The notes below the pieces were generated by a model. The model saw only the letters and a program-made list of their open reading frames with translations. It searched no databases and was not told where the DNA came from. Positions 17,289-25,889 of a DNA stretch of 64,000 nucleotides are shown here, in pieces. The stretch covers positions 248,001 through 312,000 of the forward strand of contig NZ_MBQD01000021.1 of NCBI RefSeq assembly GCF_001693815.1, in the 5' to 3' direction. Origin of the DNA: Tessaracoccus lapidicaptus (GTDB lineage Bacteria > Actinomycetota > Actinomycetes > Propionibacteriales > Propionibacteriaceae). Numbering within the stretch: position 1 is the first letter of the stretch; each line of letters begins with the position of its first letter. The translations under genes were made by a program, and so were the position numbers.

Positions 17289-18164
17289 ATGAGGTACGGC
17301 ATATATTTCGCCTACTGGGCCAACGAATGGAACGTTGACTACCGCCCCTACATCGAAAAGGTCGCCCGCCTCGGGTTCGACGTCCTGGAAATTTCCTGCG
17401 CCGCACTCCCGAACATGACCCACAACCAACTCGTTGAACTCCGCACCTTGGCCGAAGACAACGGCATCAGCCTCACCGCCGGCTACGGGCCCTCCGCCAG
17501 CGAGAACCTCGGCTCAGACGACCCCGCAGTCGTCGACAACGCCACCCGCTTCTACACCGACATCCTTCAGAAGCTCAACCTCCTGAACATCCCCCTCCTC
17601 GGCGGCGGCGTGTACTCCTACTGGCCAGTCGACTACTCCAAGCCCATCGACAAGCCAGGAGACTGGGAACGAAGCGTCACCAACGTCAAGACAGTGGCCA
17701 GGATCGCCGCCGACAACGGAGTCGACTACTGTCTCGAGGTGCTCAACCGATTCGAGGGATACCTCCTCAACACCGCGCAGGAAGCCAAGACCTTCATCGC
17801 GCAAGTCGACGAGCCCAACGTCAAGATCATGCTCGACACGTTCCACATGAACATCGAAGAAGACAACCTCATCGGCGCGATCCACCTCGCCGGCAGCGAC
17901 CTGGGCCACTTCCACGTCGGCGAGAACAACCGCCGACTCCCCGCCGCCGGAGGTCTCCCGTGGCAACAGATCGGCCAAGCCCTCCACGACATCGGCTACA
18001 ACCGCCACGTGGTCATGGAACCCTTCGTTCTCACCGGCGGCAGCGTCGGCCGAGACATCAAAGTTTGGCGCGACATGGCCCCCGGAAAAGACGAAGCCGC
18101 GCTCGACCGCGACGCCACCGAATCCGTCGCATTCCTCCGCAGCACCTTCGAAGACCAGAACTGA
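17289..18164 (+). CDS. Ketose 3-epimerase (D-allulose/D-tagatose 3-epimerase family)
   Basis: A TIM-barrel sugar epimerase that swaps configuration at C3 of free ketoses (for example D-fructose/D-allulose). The 291 residues align without gaps by eye to Agrobacterium D-psicose 3-epimerase at the key positions: metal/catalytic Glu150 (CLEVLNRFE), Asp183 (MLDTFHMNIEED), His209 (GHFHVGENNRR) and Glu244 (VMEPF). Start at ATG 17289 gives the family N-terminus MRYGIYFAYW; ATG 17259 is possible and overlaps the permease stop. It is the last gene of the operon. No kinase or dehydrogenase follows, so the product presumably enters host metabolism. Exact substrate unknown. Confidence 0.88.
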   Translation: MRYGIYFAYWANEWNVDYRPYIEKVARLGFDVLEISCAALPNMTHNQLVELRTLAEDNGISLTAGYGPSASENLGSDDPAVVDNATRFYTDILQKLNLLNIPLLGGGVYSYWPVDYSKPIDKPGDWERSVTNVKTVARIAADNGVDYCLEVLNRFEGYLLNTAQEAKTFIAQVDEPNVKIMLDTFHMNIEEDNLIGAIHLAGSDLGHFHVGENNRRLPAAGGLPWQQIGQALHDIGYNRHVVMEPFVLTGGSVGRDIKVWRDMAPGKDEAALDRDATESVAFLRSTFEDQN

Positions 18165-18226
18165 CCCACGTAACCGCGACACAAATCCGACATCGCCCCC
18201 AGCCGGGGCCCGCAGCCACCTCAGCG

Positions 18227-18249
18227 GTCGCGCTCAGTTGCAGCGCGAC
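18227..18249 (+). terminator. Hairpin after the sugar operon
   Basis: GTCGCGCT pairs perfectly with AGCGCGAC over a 7-nt loop, 63 bases after the epimerase stop. There is no T run, so termination is only suggested. Confidence 0.4.
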
Positions 18250-18459
18250 GACGACGAGGCCGACGAGGTGGTTCGTCAAGGCGCCCGACCCGCGGGAGGG
18301 AGGATGAGGGGGGGCTCTGCCCGGGATGATTGGAGGACGTACCGACCGTTGAGTCGGCATGAATCCGCTTCCTCCTTCGTCGGGTCGTTTCATGCCAGTC
18401 TCCCCGGGGGGGTCAACGAGGCGCGACAGGGCAAGACGTCGGGAGTGGATCGCCAGCCG

Positions 18460-18569
18460 CTATATGCCCCCATGCGGCCTGGCATATGCGGCCTGGCATA
18501 TGGGGCCTGTATGCCGGGGCTGGCTGACAGCACCCCCCTATACAGGGCCCTATATGGCGCCTCATATAG
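18460..18569. repeat. Cluster of ATAT-centred palindromic motifs
   Basis: Tatatg, catatg, catatg, gtatgc, tataca, tatatg and catata start at 18461, 18483, 18497, 18509, 18539, 18551 and 18563, several of them 12-14 bp apart. The outermost CTATATG and CATATAG pair. GGCATATGCGGCCT-like units are repeated. This is locally AT-marked in otherwise GC-rich DNA. Confidence 0.6.
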
Positions 18570-18585
18570 CGTTTCCAAGTTCAGA

Positions 18586-19967
18586 GTCCCGTGGAGTGGT
18601 GGGGTTTGGGGCAGCGCGTGTGGTTGAGCTGATGGGAGGGCCATCGGCGAGATCTTCGGTGTGAACGACCAAGAACACACAGAAGGGGAGTCTCACCGGT
18701 GGCCCTGTCTCATTCTGCCTTAGATGACCTGCTCGAGGCGTTCCGCGCGGGCGAGGGTGCCGATCTGGTCCGTGAGTCCGTGCGTCTGGTGATGCAGGAA
18801 CTGATCGAGGCCGAGGCCGCCGACGTGATCGGTGCTCGACGCTACGAACGCACCAGTGACCGTGTCACGCACCGTAACGGGTCCGGCCGAGGGAGGTGAT
18901 GACCAAGGCCGGCAGCATCGAGATCGCGATCCCGAAACTGAGGACCGGCTCGTTCTTCCCGTCGGTGCTGGAACGCCGCCGCCGGATCGACCGCGCGTTG
19001 TACGCGGTGGTGATGGAGGCCTACGTAAACGGGGTCTCCACCCGGGCTGTCGATGACCTGGTCGTGGCCCTGGGCGGGACCGGGATCTCGAAGTCCGAGG
19101 TCTCTCGGATCTGCCAGGGCCTCGACGACGAGGTCGACCGGTTCCGCAACCGACGCCTCGAGGCGATTCGACTACCCGTATGTGTTCCTCGATGCCACGT
19201 ATCTGCATGTCCGAGGCGGTGGCCTGGTCACCTCCAAGGCGGTCGTGGTCGCCACCGCCGTTGCTGCCGACGGCCGCCGAGAAATCCTGGGCCTCGACAT
19301 CGGTGACAGCGAGGACGAGGTGTTCTGGCGCGGGTTCCTCACCAGCTTGAAGAGCCGCGGACTGCGCGGCGTCCGGCTGGTGATCTCCGACCAGCACACC
19401 GGCCTGACCCGCTCGATCCGCCGCTGCTTCCAGGGCGCGGCCCGTCAACGCTGCCGCGTCCACTACGCCCGCAACCTCCTGGCCCACGTGCCCCGCACCG
19501 AGGCGCAAATGGTGGCCGCGGTGTTCCGCACCATCTTCGCCCAACCCACCAGCGACGCCGTCGCAGCCACTTGGGACCAGGTCCGCGACCAGCTCGCCGG
19601 CCGCTACCCCAAGCTCGGACCCCACATAGACCTGGCCAAGGCCGAGGTCCTGGCCTTCACCGGCTTCCCCCGTCTGCACTGGACCAAGATCTGGTCCACC
19701 AACCCCCTCGAGCGGTTGAACAAAGAGATCAAACGCCGCGCCAGGGTCGTGGGGATTTTCCCCAACAAGGCCGCGGTCATGCGCCTGATCGGGATGGTCC
19801 TGGCCGACACCAACGATGAATGGATCACCGACGAGCGCCGCTACCTGTCCGAAGGATCCATGGCCAAACTCTTCCCGGAACCCGATAATGAACCCATCGC
19901 CGCCATCACCGGCAGCGAATCGTGAGCACCGAGGACACCATCTCGAAAGCCCACCACCCCACGCGAC
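18586..19967 (+). mobile_element. IS256-family element, degenerate
   Basis: About 1.38 kb. The imperfect terminal repeats at 18586-18607 and 19946-19967 match in 19 of 22 positions. The transposase between them carries two frameshifts. No direct target duplication is visible next to the repeats, which fits a rearrangement at one end or an old insertion. Confidence 0.75.
18699..19925 (+). pseudogene. IS256-family transposase, two frameshifts
   Basis: A mutator-type DDE transposase broken into three frames. Part 1 (18699-18899) gives the start ALSHSALDDLLEAF through DRVTHRNGS. Part 2 (about 18884-19160) gives MTKAGSIEIAIPKLRTGSFF to VDRFRNRRLEA. Part 3 (about 19165-19925) gives FDYPYVFLDATYLHVRGGG, the VISDQHTGLTRSIR and CRVHYARNLLAHVPR segments and the C-terminal KIWSTNPLERLNKEIKRR motif. 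A missing C near 18883 and an indel near 19160 would restore one frame of about 409 residues. Known members translate one uninterrupted frame, so it is probably inactive unless supplied in trans. Confidence 0.88.
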
Positions 19968-20907
19968 GCAATCGCCCCGTTCCCTCTCTCGTCAGAGAGA
20001 AGGGCTCGGAGTAGTAGTTGCGGCCACTCAGATGTACGCCGACACGCCACTCAAGCGTTCCAGGTGAGTCGACACCGAACGTGAGGGGAATCACGAAATA
20101 ACCGCGCGAGTCTGTGCTCCTCACCTGCGAGCGAGCCCATCCTGTGGATAGCCGCACCTCGGACCAGATCACGGCGTTCGGTGCAACGTGAGCAGTGCCC
20201 CAGGTGTTGGACGCTTCACCGACCTTCTTGTAGCGCGCGGATTGGGCGTCCACAGTCACGACGCGCGTCAGGTTGAATGAAGGGGAGTAGACGGTACCCG
20301 CCGGAGTGCTGACGCCAACCCGCCATGTGTGGGTACCGACAGTGCTACCTCCATACGTCAGAGGAATTGCAGCGGCCCGCGCCGTCGGTCATCCTGACCT
20401 GCGATCGCGCCCACCCAGACGCAAGCCGCACCTCGGTCCACACCGACCGATAGGGAGCTCCAGCGGCGGCGCCCCACGTATTCGTCGGCACGCCCACGGG
20501 TTTTTGTCCTGCCGAATACGCGGACACAGACACGTCAGGAAGTGTGCGGGTCAGCGTGAAGGGGTTGGAGTAGACCGTACCTCCCTCTGCCTCGACGCCC
20601 ACTCGCCAGCTGAGAGTGCCAGGTGTCGTAGCACCATACGTTAGGGGAATGACGAAGTTCCCGGAACCGTCGGTGACCCTGGTCTCTGCGAGCGGGACCA
20701 GCCGCTGGAGAGCTCCACTTCGGTCCACACGTTGGCATAGGGGGCCCCCGCAGCGGTACCCCACGTGTTGGTGCCGGCACCCACTACTTTCATGCCCGCA
20801 GAGTAGGCGGTGACGATCGTCTCTGCTCTGGCAGGTATAGGCGCCAAGACAAGTACGGTCGAGAGAAATGCAATGACAATTGCACCTGCATTGGTGCGGC
20901 GGGTCAT
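19968..20907 (-). pseudogene. 5' part of a secreted triple-repeat protein, frameshifted and truncated
   Basis: ATG at 20907 begins a signal peptide (MTRRTNAGAIVIAFLSTVLV, cleavage near ARA-ET). Three tandem repeats of about 90 residues follow. Each has SAGxKxVGxxTNTWGTAAGAP, a WTEVxLSSGWxRSQ core, a FVIPLTYG turn, WRVGV and an end in PFTLTR. Frameshifts near 20690 (after WSRSQ) and near 20375 (after DGAGR) split the frame; both are single-base events. The third repeat ends beside the IS256 right end, and nothing downstream continues it. The missing 3' part is probably the excalibur fragment at 9505-9642. No function is known for the repeat. Confidence 0.8.
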
Positions 20908-21050
20908 TGAGGCTCCTGGGGAACGGTTGTATCCCCGGACTGCAAACCCGGGATCACGCCGGGGGACCCCGTCGGCGTGAAATGGGCAGCGCGGCCTCTA
21001 GCCTTGAACCCAACCCTGGGCGCCCAAGCTGGTTCACCGGACAGACAGAG

Positions 21051-21135
21051 CGGCGAGGGTGGGATTCGAACCCACGGAGAGTTGCCCCTCGGCCGCTTTC
21101 AAGGCGGCTGCACTAGTCCACTATGCGACCTCGCC
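21051..21135 (-). tRNA. tRNA-Ser (TGA)
   Basis: An 85-nt class II tRNA. The acceptor GGCGAGG/CCTCGCC pairs perfectly, the anticodon arm GCCGC-CTTGAAA-GCGGC gives TGA, there is a long variable arm, and the T arm contains GGTTCGAATCC. CCA is not encoded. Confidence 0.97.
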
Positions 21136-21218
21136 AGTGCGCGACCATGCTAGCGCGTCGCGCCGTCGCCGGTATCGTGTCGGACCCCGGCCGACGCCGG
21201 GCCGGAGAGAGGACCGAC

Positions 21219-22139
21219 ATGCCGCCGAGGTCGCCGCTGCCGCCGCGCCACGGGCTTCAGGCCGCCTGGGTGCGCACCCCCGACCGGGATCCCTCCGCCC
21301 CCGCGCCGTGGGCGTCGATGCGTGACTGGCTGGTCGACAAGCTGGCCCCGTCCCCGGAGGACGTCGACGACATGTTGGCCCGGGGGGTGTTCGTCGACGA
21401 GGCGGGACGGCCCCTCACGGGCGCCGAGGGCTACCGCCCGCACACCTTCGTCTGGTTCCACCGCGAGCTCCGCGAGGAGGCCGAGGTGCCCGGTGAGCTG
21501 ACCCTGCTCCATTTGGACGACCGGATCGCCGTGTTCGACAAGCCCCACTTCCTCTCCACCATCCCGCGCGGCCGCCACGTCCTGCAGTCCGCGGTGGTCA
21601 AGGCGCGCCGGCAGCTCGATAACCCCGAGCTCTCCGCCGCCCATCGGCTCGATCGCGGCACGGCGGGCGTGCTGCTGATGACCACCGCCAAACGGTGGCG
21701 GGCCGCGTACCACGGCGTGTTCAGCGACCGGTCGGCCGTCAAGACCTACCGGGCCATCGCGCCGGTCGACCCGGGGCTGAGCTTCCCACGCCGGGTGGAG
21801 TCACACCTCGTCAAGCGGGTCGGCACCCTGCAGGCGGAGACCCTGGATCTGCCGCCCAACGCCGTCACGGACATCGCCCTGCTGGAGGTGCGCGGGGCCT
21901 GGGGCCTGTACGAGATCCGGCCGACGACGGGCCGCACGCACCAGATCCGGGCCCACTTCAACGAACTGGGGATCCCGCTGCTCGGCGACCCGCTCTACCC
22001 CAGCGTCCTCCCCGTCGACATCGACGACTTCACGACCCCGCTGCGTCTGCTGGCCCACCGGTTGGAGTTCCCGGACCCGGTGGACGCTGCGCCCCGCTGT
22101 TTCGTCAGCTCCCGCCAGCTGGACTGGCCCTCGGGTTAG
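21219..22139 (+). CDS. RluA-family pseudouridine synthase
   Basis: Isomerises specific uridines in RNA (rRNA or tRNA) to pseudouridine. The 306-residue protein carries the family active-site motif AHRLDRGTAGVLLMT with the catalytic Asp, followed by KTYRAIAP, and the late GRTHQIRAHFNELGIPLLGD motif. A short N-terminal region replaces the S4 domain seen in some members, so the target site cannot be named. ATG at 21219 is preceded by GGAGAGAGGA; the frame is open further upstream but overlaps tRNA-Ser. The secreted M15 protein gene follows after 20 bp on the same strand. Confidence 0.92.
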   Translation: MPPRSPLPPRHGLQAAWVRTPDRDPSAPAPWASMRDWLVDKLAPSPEDVDDMLARGVFVDEAGRPLTGAEGYRPHTFVWFHRELREEAEVPGELTLLHLDDRIAVFDKPHFLSTIPRGRHVLQSAVVKARRQLDNPELSAAHRLDRGTAGVLLMTTAKRWRAAYHGVFSDRSAVKTYRAIAPVDPGLSFPRRVESHLVKRVGTLQAETLDLPPNAVTDIALLEVRGAWGLYEIRPTTGRTHQIRAHFNELGIPLLGDPLYPSVLPVDIDDFTTPLRLLAHRLEFPDPVDAAPRCFVSSRQLDWPSG

Positions 22140-22159
22140 GGTGAAGCCCGGGGGTGGAG

Positions 22160-24148
22160 ATGAAGCGTAAAGCGGGCTGGTTGATCAGGGGGGCGGTGCT
22201 CGCCGCCATGGTGCTGGGCCTCACCGCGACGCCCCCCGCCCCGGAGGCGGCCGCGCTGGACGTGTACACGACCCCCGGCACCCATGAGCTCAACGGCCGG
22301 ACGTGGCGCACCGCGTGCGAGGCCTACTCTCCCTCCGTCGAACGCTGCCGCACCGAGATCGAGGCCCATCAGGTGGTCTACACCGGCGGCCGCTACGTCA
22401 TGCGGTACGGCTGGACGTTCAACAATCTCACGTACAAGCCGAGCTCGCGCGTGCAGTGGATCGGCAACATCCTGGCCACCCCCGGCGAGCACACCGTCAA
22501 CGGTCGCCGCTGGAAGACGGAGTGCGACTCGGCGTGGACCGGGGTGGGCGCCTGCCGCTCCCTCATCTGGAGCACGACGTACCAGGTGGTCGCCGGCTCC
22601 TATGTGCGGGTGCCCGCGTGGGTGTTCAACAACATCGTGAACTTCGCGCCCGAACCCGTCACCGACCAGTTCTGCGCCGCCGCCCCGATCTCGCCACCGC
22701 CCGCCGCGGGGGCGGGCCCTGACGCCGAAGCCTCTCCGACGCCCACGCCGACGCCGGCCGAGCAGACCGCCGAACCGGAGCCGTCGGCATCGGACCTCTC
22801 TGCATCCCCCACGCCCGAGGCCCCTTCCCCCACGCCTGAGGCTCCCTCACCCACACCCGAGGCCCTCTCGCCGACGCCCGAAACTCTCCCCCCGACAACG
22901 GAGGCTTCCTCCTCGGGCCCCGAGCCGTCACCCTCCCCCGTCGCCGGCACCACCTCGCCATCCGCCGAGCCCGACAGCGTCGGCTCTCCTGCGCCCACGC
23001 CGGCTCCCGCCCTGGCGGCCGCGGCGATCAGCGTGACGCCGACGATCACGTCCGTCCACCACCCGCACGTGGCGGGCGCCCTCTACGACCGGCTCGGGCC
23101 CATCATGGTGACCGGGACCGTCGACGGCGCACCGCCCGGAACCGCCGTCACGGTCGTCCTGCAGGACGCCGACGGGGCGCGCAGGTCCAGTGTCGACGTC
23201 GTCACCGGGACCGACGGCGCGTTCCGCGGGCAACTGACAGGCGGCTTCGCCGGGCGGGCGATGGTGGTCGTCACGTCCCTCGACGCCGTGGCGACCCGGG
23301 CCATCGACATCGGCCGCGCCACCACGACCCAGTCCATCCCCACCCGGCTGGACCCGGTCGCCGTGAGCCCGATCACCGGCCGGACGACGCCCGCGATCCC
23401 CGGTGCCATGGTGACGGCACAGGTCCGCGCAGGCTCCGGGTGGCAGGTCGTCGCCTATGCCCGCCCCGCCACGGACGGCAGCTACTCGGTCCCCTACAGC
23501 CACCGCGGCGGCTGGCTCGGTACGCAGGATGTACGGATCTGCGTGACACTGCCCTGGGGGGCCACGATCCCGAGCGCGTCCGCGACCACCGTGACCCGCG
23601 CACGCCTCGCGAATCCCGTCGTCACGCAGACGACGGCCGACGAGGTGGCCACCACCTACCGCGCCGGCTGCCCCGTCGCCCCGTGGCGCCTGCGGACCAT
23701 CCGGATCAACCAGCAGTCCATGGACGGCCACGTGTATCGGGGCGAACTGATCGTGCGCAGCGAGCGCGCGTCCGAGGTGGTCGACGCGTTCCGGCGCGCC
23801 TTCGAGGGCGGGTTCCCGGTGTATCAGATGACCAACCCCAACGCCTTCGGCGGCAACGATCCCCGCATGATGGCCGCGAACAACACGTCGGCGTTCAACT
23901 GCCGGCGCGTCGTCGGGAACCCCTACGCGCTGTCGCCGCACTCCTACGGCTACGCCGTGGACGTCAATCCGTGGCAGAACCCGTACCGCGATCCCTCCGG
24001 GAAGTGGTGGCCCAGCACCGAGCACGTGTCGCGGACACCCGTGGTGCCCGGCCAGCTGACGGAGACGTCGATCCCGGTCGTGGCCTTCAAGTCCCATGGG
24101 TGGCGCTGGTTCGCCGGCTGGGACTGGCATCACTTCGAGAAGCGCTGA
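22160..24148 (+). CDS. Secreted M15-type peptidase with N-terminal double GRxW/FNN module
   Basis: A 662-residue exported protein. Signal peptide 1-32; double GRxW/FNN module 35-164; Pro/Thr/Ser/Glu-rich linker about 175-290 containing SPTPEAP-type repeats; two Ig-like beta domains about 290-490; C-terminal M15 (D-Ala-D-Ala carboxypeptidase/VanY-like) domain about 505-662. Zinc ligands are His594 and Asp601 in HSYGYAVD and one of His657/His658 in WDWHHFEK. The predicted job is trimming peptidoglycan peptides at the wall, with the N-terminal module as a possible anchor. ATG at 22160 is the start; GTG at 22154 adds two residues. The stop overlaps the lipoprotein start by one base. Confidence 0.85.
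   Translation: MKRKAGWLIRGAVLAAMVLGLTATPPAPEAAALDVYTTPGTHELNGRTWRTACEAYSPSVERCRTEIEAHQVVYTGGRYVMRYGWTFNNLTYKPSSRVQWIGNILATPGEHTVNGRRWKTECDSAWTGVGACRSLIWSTTYQVVAGSYVRVPAWVFNNIVNFAPEPVTDQFCAAAPISPPPAAGAGPDAEASPTPTPTPAEQTAEPEPSASDLSASPTPEAPSPTPEAPSPTPEALSPTPETLPPTTEASSSGPEPSPSPVAGTTSPSAEPDSVGSPAPTPAPALAAAAISVTPTITSVHHPHVAGALYDRLGPIMVTGTVDGAPPGTAVTVVLQDADGARRSSVDVVTGTDGAFRGQLTGGFAGRAMVVVTSLDAVATRAIDIGRATTTQSIPTRLDPVAVSPITGRTTPAIPGAMVTAQVRAGSGWQVVAYARPATDGSYSVPYSHRGGWLGTQDVRICVTLPWGATIPSASATTVTRARLANPVVTQTTADEVATTYRAGCPVAPWRLRTIRINQQSMDGHVYRGELIVRSERASEVVDAFRRAFEGGFPVYQMTNPNAFGGNDPRMMAANNTSAFNCRRVVGNPYALSPHSYGYAVDVNPWQNPYRDPSGKWWPSTEHVSRTPVVPGQLTETSIPVVAFKSHGWRWFAGWDWHHFEKR
22262..22651 (+). repeat. 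Double GRxW/FNN module, copy 2 (N-terminal in M15 protein)
   Basis: Residues 35-164. First half NGRTWRTAC, second Cys after 9 residues, ending TFNNLTYKP; second half NGRRWKTEC, Cys after 9 residues, ending VFNNIVNF. It begins with VYTTPGTH, as in the C5-epimerase copy. Confidence 0.85.
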
Positions 24149-24876
24149 TGTCGGCCCGCGTGGGCGGACGCCGCCGCGTCGTCGCAGGCCTGCTGCTGAC
24201 CGGACTGACCGCACTGGGCTGCGCCGTCCCCGCTGACGACGCCCCGTCCGGGCCGGCTTCCGCCACGGCCACCCGCGCCACTGCCCCCGCCACGTCGCGG
24301 CCGGCCGCCACCCTCAGCCCATCGCCGGCGCCCTCGGCGTCGGAGTCGCCCGCCGCACCACCCGACGCTCCCCCGGTCCCGACCGCCCCCGCCCCCTCCA
24401 CCGCCGGCGGTCTCACGGAGAGCGACATCGCCGTCCCCGACGGCTGGTCCCCCACGGCCCGCCCAGGGTCCCCCGACGACGGCTTCCTCGGCAACGGGAC
24501 GTGGGTCCACGCGACGTCCCCCGCCCACTCGGCCTTCGCCGCGATCTCTCTGGGCTGCACCGATCTGCGCGCTTACCCACAGCCCGCCGCCGCCTTGGAG
24601 GGCACGCTCACCAACGCCGACGGGGCCGCCGGTGTCGGCCTGGTCCTCGAGTTCGCCGACGCCGCCGAGGCGCAGGCGTACTTCGCCGAGTGGGTGCGTC
24701 AGGCGGAGGCCTGCCTGGGAACGGTCACACAGCGGCTTGCGCTGACCGCGGACACGTGGGTGGGCCGCCGGAACCTCGACACCGTCTGGTCCGAGACGGT
24801 CGGCGTCCGCGGCGCGAGCGTCTCGCTGCTCATCGTCGACGACCCTGACACGGACCTCGCGGGCGTCCTCGGCTGA
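24148..24876 (+). CDS. Putative lipoprotein, unknown function
   Basis: I do not recognise the family. The 242-residue protein begins with a lipoprotein-type signal ending in LGCAV (modified Cys at about residue 25), followed by an 80-residue Ala/Pro/Ser/Thr linker and a compact C-terminal domain (about 95-242). That domain contains AFAAISLGCTD and FADAAEAQAYFAEWVRQAEAC, with two Cys that may form a disulfide. The layout suggests a surface-anchored domain on a flexible stalk. The ATG overlaps the M15 peptidase stop (TGATG), so the two are coupled and may act together at the wall. Confidence 0.7.
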   Translation: MSARVGGRRRVVAGLLLTGLTALGCAVPADDAPSGPASATATRATAPATSRPAATLSPSPAPSASESPAAPPDAPPVPTAPAPSTAGGLTESDIAVPDGWSPTARPGSPDDGFLGNGTWVHATSPAHSAFAAISLGCTDLRAYPQPAAALEGTLTNADGAAGVGLVLEFADAAEAQAYFAEWVRQAEACLGTVTQRLALTADTWVGRRNLDTVWSETVGVRGASVSLLIVDDPDTDLAGVLG

Positions 24877-24899
24877 CCCGGCTATGGCAGGCTGAGGGC

Positions 24900-25865
24900 A
24901 TGCGCGCAGTGATCGTGACCAGCCCCGGCGACGTCGACGCCCTCACGCTCGGCGAGATGCCGACGCCCAGCCCCGGGCCGGGTGAGGTGCTCGTGCGGAC
25001 CATCGCCTCCGGCGTCAACCGGGCGGACGTCCTCCAGCGGCAGGGCCACTACCCCCCACCGCCCGGCGTCACCGACGTCATCGGGCTGGAGGCCTCGGGC
25101 GTCGTCGCGGGCGTGGGCGCGGGCGTCGAGCGGTGGAGGGAGGGCGACGAGGTCGTGGCCCTGCTCGCGGGTGGCGGATACGCCGAGTACTTCGTCGCGC
25201 CCGAAGGCCAGCTGATCGCTCCCCCTCCCGGTGTCGACCTGGTGTCGGCGGCCGGGGTCCTCGAGGTGGCCGCGACGGTGCTGTCCAACCTGCGGGTCGC
25301 CCGGCTCGCACCCGGGGAGGTGTTCCTCGTCCACGGCGGCGCGGGCGGCATCGGGACCTTCGCGACGCAGTACGCCAAGGCTGTCGGCGCCACGGTCGTC
25401 GCGACGGCCGGCTCCGCTGCGAAACTGGACCACTGCCGCGCCCACGGCGCCGACCACGCGTTCGACTACCACGACGACTGGGTGGGCGCCCTCAAGGAGG
25501 CGACCGGCGGCGCCGACGTCATCCTCGACATCATCGGCGCCAAGTACCTCGAGTCGAACGTCGCGGCACTGCGGCGGGGCGGCCGGATCGTCGTCATCGG
25601 CCTCCAGGGCGGGGCCAAGGGCACGCTCAACCTCGGCCTCCTCCTCGCCAAGCAGGGCACCGTTGCCGCCACCTCCCTGCGGTTCCGGCCGGCCGCGGAG
25701 AAGGCCGAGATCTGCGCCGCCGTCGAGTCCGAGGTATGGCCGATGCTGGCGGACGGGCGGATCCGCCTCTCCCCCGAGACCCGGATGCCGTTCGACGACG
25801 TGCGGCGGGCGCACACTCAGCTGGTGGGCGGCGACAACGTCGGCAAGATCGTGCTGGTGCACTGA
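24900..25865 (+). CDS. NADPH:quinone oxidoreductase (zinc-free MDR, PIG3-like)
   Basis: A soluble oxidoreductase that reduces quinones with NADPH. The 321 residues form a medium-chain dehydrogenase/reductase without the structural zinc loop, typical of the QOR group. The N-terminal GroES-like domain has SGVNRADVLQRQGHY, and the Rossmann motif is VHGGAGGIGTFATQYAKA. The PIG3-like match is by overall pattern (ADVLQRQGHYPPP). ATG at 24900, 23 bp after the lipoprotein stop. It converges on the polysaccharide operon, with a stem-loop between them. Natural substrate unknown. Confidence 0.88.
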   Translation: MRAVIVTSPGDVDALTLGEMPTPSPGPGEVLVRTIASGVNRADVLQRQGHYPPPPGVTDVIGLEASGVVAGVGAGVERWREGDEVVALLAGGGYAEYFVAPEGQLIAPPPGVDLVSAAGVLEVAATVLSNLRVARLAPGEVFLVHGGAGGIGTFATQYAKAVGATVVATAGSAAKLDHCRAHGADHAFDYHDDWVGALKEATGGADVILDIIGAKYLESNVAALRRGGRIVVIGLQGGAKGTLNLGLLLAKQGTVAATSLRFRPAAEKAEICAAVESEVWPMLADGRIRLSPETRMPFDDVRRAHTQLVGGDNVGKIVLVH

Positions 25866-25889
25866 CCGGGGCGACGCCCCGAACGTCAG
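25862..25889. terminator. Bidirectional hairpin between converging genes
   Basis: CTGAC plus CGGGGC pair with GCCCCG plus GTCAG around a GAC loop; a three-base bulge (AAC) interrupts one side. It overlaps the wbpI-like stop. There is no T run. Confidence 0.4.

Larger units (their letters stand above)
18165..18585. other. Gene-free stretch with hairpin and ATAT-centred palindromes
   Basis: I see no supported gene here. It contains a hairpin at 18227-18249 and a run of ATAT-containing motifs at 18460-18569. Short open frames on both strands lack ribosome-binding sites and recognisable content. Confidence 0.6.
9648..19967. other. Accessory island: IS1380, sugar-uptake operon, IS256 remnant
   Basis: This block lies between the two fragments of a secreted protein gene (3' part at 9505-9642, 5' part at 19968-20907), both on the minus strand. 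It begins with the IS1380-family element and ends with the IS256-family remnant. Inside are one LacI regulator and five sugar genes. The IS1380 target duplication spans the junction, so that element arrived after the island had already joined the excalibur fragment. IS256 has no visible target duplication. Confidence 0.6.

Noticed and set aside
18238-18664. Short open frames in the gap after the epimerase
   Set aside because: No conserved content; they cross the palindromic motifs and the IS256 end.
18699-19925. Programmed frameshifting as explanation for the IS256 reading frames
   Set aside because: IS256 members normally use one frame, and neither shift point shows a typical slippery heptamer; decay is simpler.
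22801-22900. Direct repeats resembling a CRISPR-like array
   Set aside because: They are in-frame SPTPEAP codon repeats of the M15 protein linker, not spaced repeats.
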